Assembly (NCBI GenBank): GCA_009885845.1
Contig: VFJW01000037.1
Coordinates: 1-64,000 of the forward strand
Length of the DNA: 64,000 nt
Origin: Geobacter sp.
GTDB taxonomy: Bacteria > Desulfobacterota > Desulfuromonadia > Geobacterales > Pseudopelobacteraceae
Reading direction: 5' to 3'
The notes under the pieces are model-generated. The model saw only the letters and a program-made list of their open reading frames with translations, made no database searches and was not told where the DNA came from. Shown here in pieces: positions 9,764 to 19,065 of this stretch. The translations under genes were made by a program, and so were the position numbers. How positions within the stretch are numbered: the first letter of the stretch is position 1; the number at the start of each line of letters is the position of its first letter.

Positions 9764-12406
9764 TCAGCCGTTACTCCCCTGCTGACCTTCAAATTGTGCG
9801 ATCTTCCCGCGCAATTCCGCCTCCACTTTCTTGGCTTCGGTGATGTTCGCAAAGGTGATCACCACCCCGCCGATGACGTCATTACCGGTGCGGTAGGGCA
9901 TGATGCGCACCGAAAACCATCTTCCGTCGTTGGCGACAATCTGTTTTTCCGAATAGACCAGTGTCCGCAGCACCTCGCGCGCCTCATCGGCCATTTCGGG
10001 ATAGAGCAGGTCGGTTACGATATCGGACAGCGGACGCCCCACGTCACCCGGAATGACCTTGAAGAGCTTGTCGGCGCCGGTGGTGAAACGCCTGATATGG
10101 AGCTTGTTGTCGAGGAACACCGTGACTATTTCCGTGCTGTTGAGCAGGTTCCGCATGTCGTCGTTCACGCGGGCAAGATCTTCCATTTTTGACTGCTGCT
10201 CGGCGTTCACCGTCTGCAGCTCCTCATTCAGGGACTGCATCTCCTCCCGCGAGGTGGTCAGTTCCTCGTTGGTTGACTGAAGCTCTTCATTGGTGGACTG
10301 CAGCTCTTCATTGGTGGATTTAAGCTCTTCGTGTGAGGACTGCATCTCTTCGCGGGTTGTGAGAAGCTCTTCGCGGAAACTCTGGAGTTCCTCCTCCAGC
10401 TCGATAACTTTAGCGGTTTCGACCGGAACCTTCGCGGAGCGGCCCGATGCTTTCGCTGTTACCGGCGTCGCCACGTCGGTAAAGACGATCATCACCGTTC
10501 CCCGCAGCATCTCCGGCTCTTCAAGCGCCTGAACCGTGACATCAACGGTCTGTGTGCCGCCGTTCGTCCCGATTTTGATCCCTTTGAGCGTAACCGCCTC
10601 TTTCTGGCGCAACGCCTTTTGAAAGGCGTTGTTCAGATCCAGGCGGAGTCCGTCGCGGGCCATGACAAAAATGTTCATGTTGGCCTTGCCGGCCGCCGGT
10701 TCCAGATATTTACCGGTCCGGCCACTGATGTTGAGGATGTCACCAGTCGTATTGGTCAGCACGGCAGCGGGGGAAAACCGCTGAAGCAGCAGTTGCTCGG
10801 CGAGCGACTGAAGGTTGGCAGCAGGGTGCGCCATCGATACCTCCTTGAAAATTCCTGGCAGAGTGGGAACATACGGTGCTGATAACGAAAGCGGATCACC
10901 GGTCTGGAGCGAATCGCGCCGCCGGAAGAGTCGCGACTTGCTGTTGAGCGGTTCGAAAAAATCGGTGAAGGTAGTGATGCTTTCCGCACTGCCTAAAAAC
11001 AGGATGCCGGCCGGATTCAGGCTGTAATGGAACAGGGGTATGAGTTTTTTCTGCATTTCTGTTGTCAGATAAATCAGCAGGTTGCGGCAGATCAGGATAT
11101 CAAGCTTGGTAAAGGGGGGGTGCATGATGACATTCTGAGTGGCAAAGGTGACCATCTCCCGGATCTCCTTGCAGACCCGGTAGCCGCTCCCTTCCGGGAC
11201 AAAAAAACGCTGCAGCCGCTCCGGCGACAGGTTCGCCGCAATTGTTGCCGGATAGATCCCGCGACGGGCCTTGTCGATGGCGTCCTGATCAAGATCGGTG
11301 GCGAAAATCTGCAGCGAGAAACTGCTCGTGGTCCCTGCCTGCTCCAGCGCCTCCTTGAAGGCAATGGCCAGTGAGTATGGCTCTTCCCCGGTTGAGCAGC
11401 CGGTCGACCAGGCCCGCAAACTGCCGCCGGACGGCCGGGCTGCCAGAAGTTCAGGTATCGCCTCACGCTGCAGACATTCCCATGATTCCGGATCGCGGAA
11501 AAAATTGGTCACGCCGATGAGCAGTTCCTTGAAGAGGAGTTCCACCTCCTGCTTGTTCTCCTGCAGGTAGCGGACATATGAGGCGATCCTGTCGATCTGA
11601 TGGACAGACATGCGGCGCTCTATGCGGCGGTACACGGTGTTTTTCTTGTACATGGTGAAATCATGGCCGGTCGTGGCCCGCAGCAGGATGAATACTTTTT
11701 CCAGAGCGCTCTGATCCTTCTCTTCCAGGGTGACCTCACTCCTGGTGATGGCGATGGTGTGCCGGAGGTAGTCGATGATCTTTCCGGGCAGTTCTTCAAC
11801 CGGGGCAACAATATCAACCACTCCGGCGGCGATGGCGCTCCGGGGCATGCTGTCGAATTTGGCGGATGCCGGCTCCTGGGCCAGCGCCACTCCCCCCTTT
11901 TCCTTGATAGCGCGCAGGCCCATCGTGCCGTCCGAGCCCATTCCGGAGAGGATGACGCCAATGCTACCCTGCAGGCAGTCTTCGGCCAGAGAGCAGAGAA
12001 AGAAATCGATCGGAAGACGCAGGCCGCGGGCGGCGGTCGGCTCGAACAGATGCAGCACGCCGTGCAGAATGGACATGTCCCTGTTGGGGGGAATGACATA
12101 GACACAGTCGGGCTTGATCCGCATCCGGTCCTTGACCTGCAGAACCTCCATACCGGTGACCCGGTGAAGCAGTTCGGCCATGATCCCGATATGGGTCGGA
12201 TCGAGGTGCTGCACGATGACAAATGCCATGCCGCACTTATCCGGCACATGCCGCAGGAAGATCTCCAGCGCCTCCAGCCCGCCGGCAGAAGCGCCGATGC
12301 CGACTATCGGAAAGGGGGCGGTCTCCGGTGGCGTTGAAGAACCTTTTGAGGAAGACGGCTCTTGAGCATTTCCACTGTTCAACTTATTTATTTGCTTTTT
12401 CATCAT
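9764..12406 (-). CDS. CheB/CheR fusion methylesterase-methyltransferase with PAS domain
   Basis: CheB (VGIGASAGGLEALE, GSDGTMGLRAIKEKGG), CheR (WSTGCSTGEEPYSLA), coiled coil EELKSTNEELQSTNEEL, PAS; start moved to MMKKQINK. Confidence 0.9.
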   Translation of the reverse strand: MMKKQINKLNSGNAQEPSSSKGSSTPPETAPFPIVGIGASAGGLEALEIFLRHVPDKCGMAFVIVQHLDPTHIGIMAELLHRVTGMEVLQVKDRMRIKPDCVYVIPPNRDMSILHGVLHLFEPTAARGLRLPIDFFLCSLAEDCLQGSIGVILSGMGSDGTMGLRAIKEKGGVALAQEPASAKFDSMPRSAIAAGVVDIVAPVEELPGKIIDYLRHTIAITRSEVTLEEKDQSALEKVFILLRATTGHDFTMYKKNTVYRRIERRMSVHQIDRIASYVRYLQENKQEVELLFKELLIGVTNFFRDPESWECLQREAIPELLAARPSGGSLRAWSTGCSTGEEPYSLAIAFKEALEQAGTTSSFSLQIFATDLDQDAIDKARRGIYPATIAANLSPERLQRFFVPEGSGYRVCKEIREMVTFATQNVIMHPPFTKLDILICRNLLIYLTTEMQKKLIPLFHYSLNPAGILFLGSAESITTFTDFFEPLNSKSRLFRRRDSLQTGDPLSLSAPYVPTLPGIFKEVSMAHPAANLQSLAEQLLLQRFSPAAVLTNTTGDILNISGRTGKYLEPAAGKANMNIFVMARDGLRLDLNNAFQKALRQKEAVTLKGIKIGTNGGTQTVDVTVQALEEPEMLRGTVMIVFTDVATPVTAKASGRSAKVPVETAKVIELEEELQSFREELLTTREEMQSSHEELKSTNEELQSTNEELQSTNEELTTSREEMQSLNEELQTVNAEQQSKMEDLARVNDDMRNLLNSTEIVTVFLDNKLHIRRFTTGADKLFKVIPGDVGRPLSDIVTDLLYPEMADEAREVLRTLVYSEKQIVANDGRWFSVRIMPYRTGNDVIGGVVITFANITEAKKVEAELRGKIAQFEGQQGSNG

Positions 12407-12604
12407 GAGAGAATAACTGTTTTTCCATAAAATTCCATATAAAATTTTGCCAGATAAAATACCGTTCAGATGCATACAGCTTATAGTTTTACGTAAATGC
12501 ATCTGAAAGCAACGAAAAAACCACAGGTTTGCTTATTGGTATGTGCCTGATTATAGCACAAATGGCGTCGTTTTGATGAATCGTAGCCAAATCGTAGCCA
12601 AAAT

Positions 12605-12640
12605 CAAAAAAGGCACTCACGATTTAACGTAAGTGCCTGT
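12605..12640 (-). terminator. Terminator downstream of tRNA-Lys
   Basis: AGGCACTTACG-TTAAAT-CGTGAGTGCCT followed by TTTTTT on the minus strand. Confidence 0.75.
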
Positions 12641-12646
12641 AATGTT

Positions 12647-12722
12647 TGGTGAGCCGCGTTGGGGTCGAACCAACGACCACCTGATTAAAAGTCAGGTGCT
12701 CTACCGACTGAGCTAGCGGCTC
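12647..12722 (-). tRNA. tRNA-Lys (anticodon TTT)
   Basis: Minus strand GAGCCGCTAGCTCAGTCGGTAGAGCACCTGACTTTTAATCAGGTGGTCGTTGGTTCGACCCCAACGCGGCTCACCA; full cloverleaf, encoded CCA. Confidence 0.97.
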
Positions 12723-12924
12723 AAAAAGAAGAGATTAGATACCTTATTATTGAAATAGTGTCAATGTTTATTTTATAAAATGCGCCATCTTGATACTCTT
12801 CCCTCTCAGATAACGGGCTAAAACGCGATCAGAGCGCTCGATGGCTAAGCACTTTAAATTTTTCCTGTTTGTGATATTGTGATGAAGACTTCGACCATTC
12901 CGTATTTTTTCTTACTACAATTCA

Positions 12925-14079
12925 ATGAGGACTTTTGTGGAAATTGTTTCCATTACGACATCTGAAGGATATGAACTTACACGCCTCCGGCACTCCGTGG
13001 TTAAACTTCTTGAGCCACTTGGCGGCATTGCTGCCTTTATTAGCCCTGGGGATCGGGTATTACTCAAGCCGAATATGCTGGCGGCAAAAGATCCGGATAA
13101 AGCTGTCACAACACACCCGGCACTGGTACAGATAGTTGCCGAACTGGTAAAGGAGGCCGGTGGTATTGTATCAATTGGAGACAGCCCCGGAATCGGTGGT
13201 TTTTCGAGAGTTGCAGATAAATGCGGATTTTCCCAAGCCGCCCGTAAAAGCGGCGCGGCGCTTGTTGAATTCAAAGACGGGGTCGAACTGCAGGGGAGTG
13301 GCACGTTTCGCTCAATTCGTTTGGCCCGCCCCTATTACGAAGCCGATAAGATTATTAATCTTCCCAAGCTGAAAACGCATGAAATGATGACGATGACCTG
13401 CGCGGTTAAAAATCTGTTCGGAGCGGTCATCGGGGCTGAAAAAGCAGCCTGGCATATGAAGGCCGGAAGTTCGCGGGAACTGTTTGCCAAGCTTCTGCTT
13501 GAAATATATCAGCTAAAAAAACCGACACTGAATATTGTCGACGCAATCATTGCAATGGAAGGGAACGGACCTGGCAGCGGTGATCCGATTAAACTCGGCC
13601 TATTGATTGCCGGTGCAAATCCGGTAGCGGTAGATGTTATCGCTGGGGCGCTGAGCGGAATTCCAACTAACCTGCTGTATATCGAGCATGAGGCAGTCAG
13701 GATGGGCATTCGGGGAGCCGTTATAGAGGACATTCAACTCTGCGGCACCCCTATAGAAACGATTTCTAAGGCACGTTTTAAACTGCCTTCCGGCCTTGAT
13801 GTCCAATTCGGGATGCCGGCGTTTCTCGCTAAAGCACTAAAAAGCCATCTTACCTCGTATCCAAAAGCCGATCCCGATACTTGCATAGTATGCGGCATCT
13901 GCCGCGATGCCTGTCCACCCGGCGCTATTACCATACAAAACAGCGCGCTGTCAGTTGACAATGCGCGCTGTATTCGCTGCTGGTGCTGTCGTGAGTTATG
14001 CCCGCATGATGCAATGTTGACAACAAGGAGCCTGCTGCTCAAAGTTTTGATGCTTTTATCCGGAAGAAATACTTCCTAG
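12925..14079 (+). CDS. DUF362 domain protein with C-terminal 4Fe-4S ferredoxin domain
   Basis: VLLKPNML...GDSPGIGG..., KLKTHEMMTMTCAVKNLFG; CIVCGICRDACPPGA and CIRCWCCRELCP. Confidence 0.85.
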   Translation: MRTFVEIVSITTSEGYELTRLRHSVVKLLEPLGGIAAFISPGDRVLLKPNMLAAKDPDKAVTTHPALVQIVAELVKEAGGIVSIGDSPGIGGFSRVADKCGFSQAARKSGAALVEFKDGVELQGSGTFRSIRLARPYYEADKIINLPKLKTHEMMTMTCAVKNLFGAVIGAEKAAWHMKAGSSRELFAKLLLEIYQLKKPTLNIVDAIIAMEGNGPGSGDPIKLGLLIAGANPVAVDVIAGALSGIPTNLLYIEHEAVRMGIRGAVIEDIQLCGTPIETISKARFKLPSGLDVQFGMPAFLAKALKSHLTSYPKADPDTCIVCGICRDACPPGAITIQNSALSVDNARCIRCWCCRELCPHDAMLTTRSLLLKVLMLLSGRNTS

Positions 14080-14819
14080 GATTCATCCTCTTCGGAGCCT
14101 AGCGGGATTTCACGGTAGGCGCGTTCCTCCTCCACCCGTTTTGTTTGGGCCTGAAGCTTTTCAAGATCAGACTTGCATTTTACACAGTGGCGGGTAAACG
14201 GCATGGCTTTAAGCCTTCCAAGTGGAATGTCTTCATCACATTCTTCACAAATGCCATATTCTCCTTCATCAATACGCAGCAATGACTCATCGATGCTATG
14301 AATTTTTTCCCGTTCCCGGTCACCAAGCAGCAATCCCAGTTCACGGTCACGCTCTGAAGACGCCTGATCGTAGATGTCCCCACCCGGTTCAATTGCTGCA
14401 ACTGCTTCAGTACCGTTTTTGACAGATTTGCGGATCTCGCGAAGAGTATCTTCTTTCAGTTTTTCAAGAATCAGCCGTATTTCCTGCCACTTTTGATCCT
14501 GAACTGCAACGCCCAAGGCCGGAGGAATAACCGGCTCAGCAACCGTTTCTTCTTTTGGAAGCGTCTGTTTGGCCGGCGTTTCAGACGATTTTGGAACTAT
14601 TTCCCCCAGCGGTTCGGTCGAAACGGCTTCAGACTTTGATTTTTGCTTGGCTTTTGAAACTACCTTATCGGGTTTAGGAGCTTCAACCGGCGGAGGGTCA
14701 AGATGAGTTGCGACATCTTTCTTTATCTTTGCGCCCTTTTTCTCTGGTGCTGTCACAGGTAAGATTTTAACAGGGTCTTTCAACACAGATTCTTTCGTTG
14801 CTTTTGTTTTTGTTGCCAT
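14076..14819 (-). CDS. DksA/TraR-family zinc-finger protein with long Lys/Pro/Glu-rich N-terminus
   Basis: C4 motif CEECDEDIPLGRLKAMPFTRHCVKCK; about 120 aa low-complexity N-terminal extension. Confidence 0.8.
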   Translation of the reverse strand: MATKTKATKESVLKDPVKILPVTAPEKKGAKIKKDVATHLDPPPVEAPKPDKVVSKAKQKSKSEAVSTEPLGEIVPKSSETPAKQTLPKEETVAEPVIPPALGVAVQDQKWQEIRLILEKLKEDTLREIRKSVKNGTEAVAAIEPGGDIYDQASSERDRELGLLLGDREREKIHSIDESLLRIDEGEYGICEECDEDIPLGRLKAMPFTRHCVKCKSDLEKLQAQTKRVEEERAYREIPLGSEEDES

Positions 14820-15008
14820 AGTTGAATTATCTCCGGGCGCAGGAAAGTACGTAGCATAGTCTTAAAAAACGGCGGCAAACTATCACAAAAATCAGAGGTT
14901 TTGTCAAGCTCTCTGTGTACAGTCTGTCATCAGTTAAGCCATCGACAAATGCAGCGCAAAGCCTAATTGGTACATTATTCATCTGAATTTACCAGAAATC
15001 CAAAAATA

Positions 15009-15051
15009 AGACCCCACCGGAAGCCATATACTGGCACAACCGGTGGGGTCT
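15009..15051 (-). terminator. Hairpin terminator of the tol-pal operon
   Basis: Perfect 12-bp stem AGACCCCACCGG / CCGGTGGGGTCT; followed by TTATTTTTG on the minus strand. Confidence 0.7.
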
Positions 15052-15074
15052 GAATAACGGAAATATATTGTTTC

Positions 15075-15686
15075 TTATTTAATTATAGCAAGTTCAGCTC
15101 GTCTGTTTTTTGCCCAGGCAGCTTCATCATCGCCCTTAACAGCAGGTTTCTCTTTGCCATAACTGATAACAGAAAGCTTTTCAGCGTTGACACCAATAGT
15201 AGTTAAATACTTCTGTACTGACTTGGCACGTTTTTCACCCAATGCCATATTGTACTCAGCAGATCCACGATCATCACAGTGTCCTGCAACCTGAATATTA
15301 CCAACGGACGTAGATTTAAGAATTAGGTCAGCATTTTTGGAGAGAACGTCACGAGCATCCTGACGAATATCTGATTTGTCAAAATCAAAGTAGACAGCTT
15401 CGAATTTGTTTTCAGTAGTAGCGTTTTTTGCATTTTGAAGTGCGACTTTTTTATCCGCTTCAGCCTGAGCCACTTTAGCGCTTTCAACCACTTTAGCTGT
15501 TTCAGCCGCTTTAGCTGTTTCAGCCGCTTTAGCCACTTCACTCGGGCTGGCTGGCACGACTTTTTCTGCCGTGACCGCAGGAACAACAGGCTCCTCATTT
15601 TTTACGGCTTCCTTACTTGTAAAACAACCAGAAAGCAATACGGCCATACTGATACCGGTCAAGGATGCTACGATACTCTTTCTCAT
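15075..15686 (-). CDS. pal: Peptidoglycan-associated lipoprotein Pal (OmpA family)
   Basis: LLSGC lipobox; OmpA domain VYFDFDKSDIRQDARDVL...AGHCDDRGSAEYNMALGEKRA. Confidence 0.9.
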   Translation of the reverse strand: MRKSIVASLTGISMAVLLSGCFTSKEAVKNEEPVVPAVTAEKVVPASPSEVAKAAETAKAAETAKVVESAKVAQAEADKKVALQNAKNATTENKFEAVYFDFDKSDIRQDARDVLSKNADLILKSTSVGNIQVAGHCDDRGSAEYNMALGEKRAKSVQKYLTTIGVNAEKLSVISYGKEKPAVKGDDEAAWAKNRRAELAIIK

Positions 15687-15815
15687 ACTTAGCTCCTGTT
15701 CTGCATAAATGAGGCATAATGCCTTGAAAATTCAAATGTGGGGTCATTATACATAACAGCGTTAGTTTTGCAACAGCAAATATAGAAATTCAGGTAAATC
15801 GTCCCTGAATACGGC

Positions 15816-17099
15816 TCAATGTGCTGACCAAACCGGCTGAAAAAACAGCCCCTTCCCTTGTGATACCTTCACCTGTCCGGTTCCGTCGGCGCGCATTACG
15901 TACACCCCGTCGTTACCGCCCCGCTTTGAGCTGAAACAGATGAAGCGACTGTCGGCAGACCAGGAGGGATTTTCGTTATTGCCGTCCGTGGTAAGTTGAG
16001 AGTCTGAAGTGCCGTCCAGAGCAATGGAAAACAAGTTGAAACTTCCATTGACCATCCTCGAATATGCTATTTTGTCCCCCTTTGGAGACCAGCGCGGATT
16101 GACGTTATAACTGCCCGACGTTGTCAGTCGCCTGACATCGCCGCCATCGGCATTCATAACAAATATCTGCGGTTTTCCCAGACGATCAGATACAAAAGCG
16201 ATCTGCTTTCCATCCGGTGACCAGGCCGGGTAGAGATCGAGTGCCGGATTAATCGTCAAGCGGGTTGGATGTCTGCCATCCTTGTCCAGGGTATATATCT
16301 CGGCATCACCATCCTTGCTGAGCGCAAGAGCAATTTTATTTCCATCCGGCGACCAGGTGCCGGTGATATTAAGCCCGGTGCGATTGGAGAGAACGATTTC
16401 TGCCGTGCTGGAGAGGGATCGACGATACAGGTCCGGATTGCCTCGTTTGTATGACGTGAAAATTATCTCCCGGCCATCAGGAGAAAAATCGGGATTCAGA
16501 TTAATAGAACCGTTTTTTGTCAGAGGCAGCGGATTGTGGCCATCCCAATCCATTACATAAATTTCCTTATTCCCCGTCTGAGTTGATACGTAGGCAATCC
16601 TGGTAGTGAACACACCTTTTTCGCTGGTAATAGCTCGAAGTATTTCATCGGAAAACGAGTGGGTGAAACGACGAAGATCCTTTGCTGTGCCGAGATAGCG
16701 TTTTGCAATAATCAGTTTACGGTTAATAACATCAAAGAGTCGAAACTCGATAGTCAGCCGTTCTTCGGAAATGGTGTATTCACCCCGAACCAGCAGATCG
16801 AACCCGGCATTCTGCCACAGAACAAAATCGGCATCGGAAGGTGCTGCCTTTTTAGCGTTCGGCTGCGGTGGGAGGCTTTCTGCAGTAACAACACCGGACA
16901 TATTCATATCAAAGGCGATTACACCTGAGACCGGCTTGACAAATTCCAGATTTACCGGAGGGGAATCGAGGGAAAGCGGCGTCTCGACTGCCAGCTTCAG
17001 GAGACGGCTTCCGGGGGCGTTGACTTCGATATAGCCCGATTGGGCATTCAAAAGAGCCGGTGAAACAGTGAAAAACAGTAGTAACAGGAATATTTTCAT
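15816..17099 (-). CDS. tolB: Tol-Pal system beta-propeller protein TolB
   Basis: WSPDGKQIAF/NPRWSPKGDKIAY repeats; position in tol operon. Confidence 0.93.
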   Translation of the reverse strand: MKIFLLLLFFTVSPALLNAQSGYIEVNAPGSRLLKLAVETPLSLDSPPVNLEFVKPVSGVIAFDMNMSGVVTAESLPPQPNAKKAAPSDADFVLWQNAGFDLLVRGEYTISEERLTIEFRLFDVINRKLIIAKRYLGTAKDLRRFTHSFSDEILRAITSEKGVFTTRIAYVSTQTGNKEIYVMDWDGHNPLPLTKNGSINLNPDFSPDGREIIFTSYKRGNPDLYRRSLSSTAEIVLSNRTGLNITGTWSPDGNKIALALSKDGDAEIYTLDKDGRHPTRLTINPALDLYPAWSPDGKQIAFVSDRLGKPQIFVMNADGGDVRRLTTSGSYNVNPRWSPKGDKIAYSRMVNGSFNLFSIALDGTSDSQLTTDGNNENPSWSADSRFICFSSKRGGNDGVYVMRADGTGQVKVSQGKGLFFQPVWSAH

Positions 17100-17114
17100 T
17101 GTGAATCCAGCATG

Positions 17115-17879
17115 TTATCGTGAGGTCCCATTAGAGATGCCTTTTGGTTTAAATACAAAACCGTTTTCAAAAATGGATTGGTTAGGTGGTGCGGTAAACT
17201 TTTCACTTGCCAGATCAATAGCCCGCCTGACAGCGAGTTCGAATGCGGCATCACCGCTGCTGCGCTCGATCTTCATCCGTGAAAGCCGGCCATCCGCCGA
17301 AATAGTCAATATCACGGATACTTCCGGGTTTTTGGTAGTGTAACTACTCGTTATTTTCAAAGCATCTTCCAACCGTGATTTAATGTAATTTGCATAGTTA
17401 CTCCCTGCTTCGACGCCGGAAGCTGCTAACTTAGCAGTTTTTTGGCTGCTAACGGCCTTCATCTTGCTCCGCAGTTTTTCAAGAACAGATTCTTCATGCC
17501 GCGCTTCACTGTTCCGCTCTAACCGGGCCATGCGTTCTTCAAAAGCGGATTCAGTCTCGGCAGCTTCTTGGCGAGATGTCTTCGCAACAACTTTTGAAGC
17601 GGCTCCAGGGGGTGACGGGACCACCATCGCGGGCATCGGATCACGTGAAATCATTGCAGTTGCTTCGGGCGGTTTAAGTGAGGAACTGCCGGAACGAGGA
17701 TTAACCGTTGGCAAATTAACTACATCGACAAAATACGTTTCCTGAATTGTTATCTGTGGCGGGAGCAGTCGACCCCACCATACCAAAAATAAAAAAACCG
17801 CCAGGTGAATGACGGCTGAAGTGATAAAGCTGGCACAGGCAAAGGTACCAGTGTCTATTTTTGCAACTCGGGTGTTCAT
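17115..17879 (-). CDS. tolA: TolA/TonB family protein (TonB C-terminal domain)
   Basis: N-terminal TM, coiled middle, C-terminal TonB-like domain (ADGRLSRMKIERSSGDAAFELAVRRAI); between tolR and tolB. Confidence 0.8.
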   Translation of the reverse strand: MNTRVAKIDTGTFACASFITSAVIHLAVFLFLVWWGRLLPPQITIQETYFVDVVNLPTVNPRSGSSSLKPPEATAMISRDPMPAMVVPSPPGAASKVVAKTSRQEAAETESAFEERMARLERNSEARHEESVLEKLRSKMKAVSSQKTAKLAASGVEAGSNYANYIKSRLEDALKITSSYTTKNPEVSVILTISADGRLSRMKIERSSGDAAFELAVRRAIDLASEKFTAPPNQSIFENGFVFKPKGISNGTSR

Positions 17880-18292
17880 TATTTTACCGCCGGTTCCGTT
17901 ACCATGCCGAGGCGCTCAATTCCGGCTCCCTTAATATCAGCCATGGTTCGTACAACCTCGCCATAAGGCACTCCGGCGTCTGCTTTCAAAAAAACCTCTT
18001 TTTTAGCTCTGGAGACAAACATGGCTGACAGGCGTTTGCGCAGGTCTGCGGCCGGGACCTCATCTTTGTCAATAAAGACTTTACCGCTTTTGTCGACGGA
18101 GACAACAACTGACTCCTCGACGGGAGTCATTGCTTTGGTATCAGCTTTCGGAAGATTGACCTGAACTCCCTGCTGCATCATTGGAGCGGTTACCATAAAA
18201 ATCACAAGCAGCACAAGCATGACATCCACGAGTGGAGTAACATTTATCTCTGCCATAATGGAGCGGTTGTTGTTTTGTCCTCCCATTGCCAT
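17879..18292 (-). CDS. tolR: ExbD/TolR protein
   Basis: AEINVTPLVDVMLVLLVIFMVTAPMM. Confidence 0.93.
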   Translation of the reverse strand: MAMGGQNNNRSIMAEINVTPLVDVMLVLLVIFMVTAPMMQQGVQVNLPKADTKAMTPVEESVVVSVDKSGKVFIDKDEVPAADLRKRLSAMFVSRAKKEVFLKADAGVPYGEVVRTMADIKGAGIERLGMVTEPAVK

Positions 18293-18295
18293 GAT

Positions 18296-18967
18296 CTATT
18301 TCCCCGCAATATTACGCTGCACGATATTGAGAAACTCAGTTGAGAAGCTGTCCATTTCATTAATCAGCACGCGAATTTTATGCTGGAAGTGGTTGTAGGC
18401 CATGACAGCCGGAATAGCAGCCACCAGACCAATGGCGGTGGCTATCAGTGCTTCTGCAATGCCGGGGGCAACAACCGCCAGCGAGGCGGAACCGGTCTTT
18501 CCGATACCTTCAAAAGCGGTCATTATACCCCACACTGTTCCAAACAGACCGATGAACGGCGATGTAGAGCCGGTTGTGGCGAGAAATGTCAAGTATTTTT
18601 CCAGCCGGGTAATCTCGGAATTCGTTGCACGGCGGAGGGCACGGGAGACGTTTTCAACACCGCCAAGATCTGTACTAAGGGCACTTCCGTCACTCTTGCT
18701 GTCCGGTTCAACAACTTTTTTCAGTTCGCTGTACCCCTCATTGAATAGAACAGTCAGTGGCGAATTGGCAAATCGGTCCACCTGCGATGCAATAGCATCA
18801 AAGCGCTTGGACTTCCAGAAAAAGTCCATGAAGCGTTCTGAGTCTCTCTTTGCACGCTGCACCTGGAAAAATTTGAAGAGGATGATGGCCCAGGAAACAA
18901 CCGAAAATGAAAGCAATAACAGCAGAACAAGCTTAACAATAATGCCGGCACCGAGGATTATGGCCAC
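18296..18967 (-). CDS. tolQ: MotA/TolQ/ExbB proton channel protein
   Basis: GLFGTVWGIMTAFEGI...APGIAEALIATAIGLVAAIPAVMAYN. Confidence 0.93.
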   Translation of the reverse strand: MAIILGAGIIVKLVLLLLLSFSVVSWAIILFKFFQVQRAKRDSERFMDFFWKSKRFDAIASQVDRFANSPLTVLFNEGYSELKKVVEPDSKSDGSALSTDLGGVENVSRALRRATNSEITRLEKYLTFLATTGSTSPFIGLFGTVWGIMTAFEGIGKTGSASLAVVAPGIAEALIATAIGLVAAIPAVMAYNHFQHKIRVLINEMDSFSTEFLNIVQRNIAGK

Positions 18968-19065
18968 GGATGAATACCTCCAAAAAGTTAGAAACCAAAA
19001 AAAACTAGTACTTTCAAACCATCAAGTCAAGACAAAACAGACGGCGCGCATCGGTTCTTAATCTG

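Noticed and set aside
10200-10380. Short near-identical repeats that might suggest a repeat array
   Set aside because: They encode the ELQSTNEELQSTNEEL coiled coil typical of CheB/CheR-PAS fusions; not CRISPR
11600-12337. 245-aa plus-strand ORF opposite cheB/cheR
   Set aside because: Shadow ORF of a well-supported CheB domain
15470-15545. Tandem repeats in pal and the antisense Phe/Ser-rich ORF
   Set aside because: Low-complexity AAETAKAAETAKVVESAKVA linker; antisense ORF is an artefact
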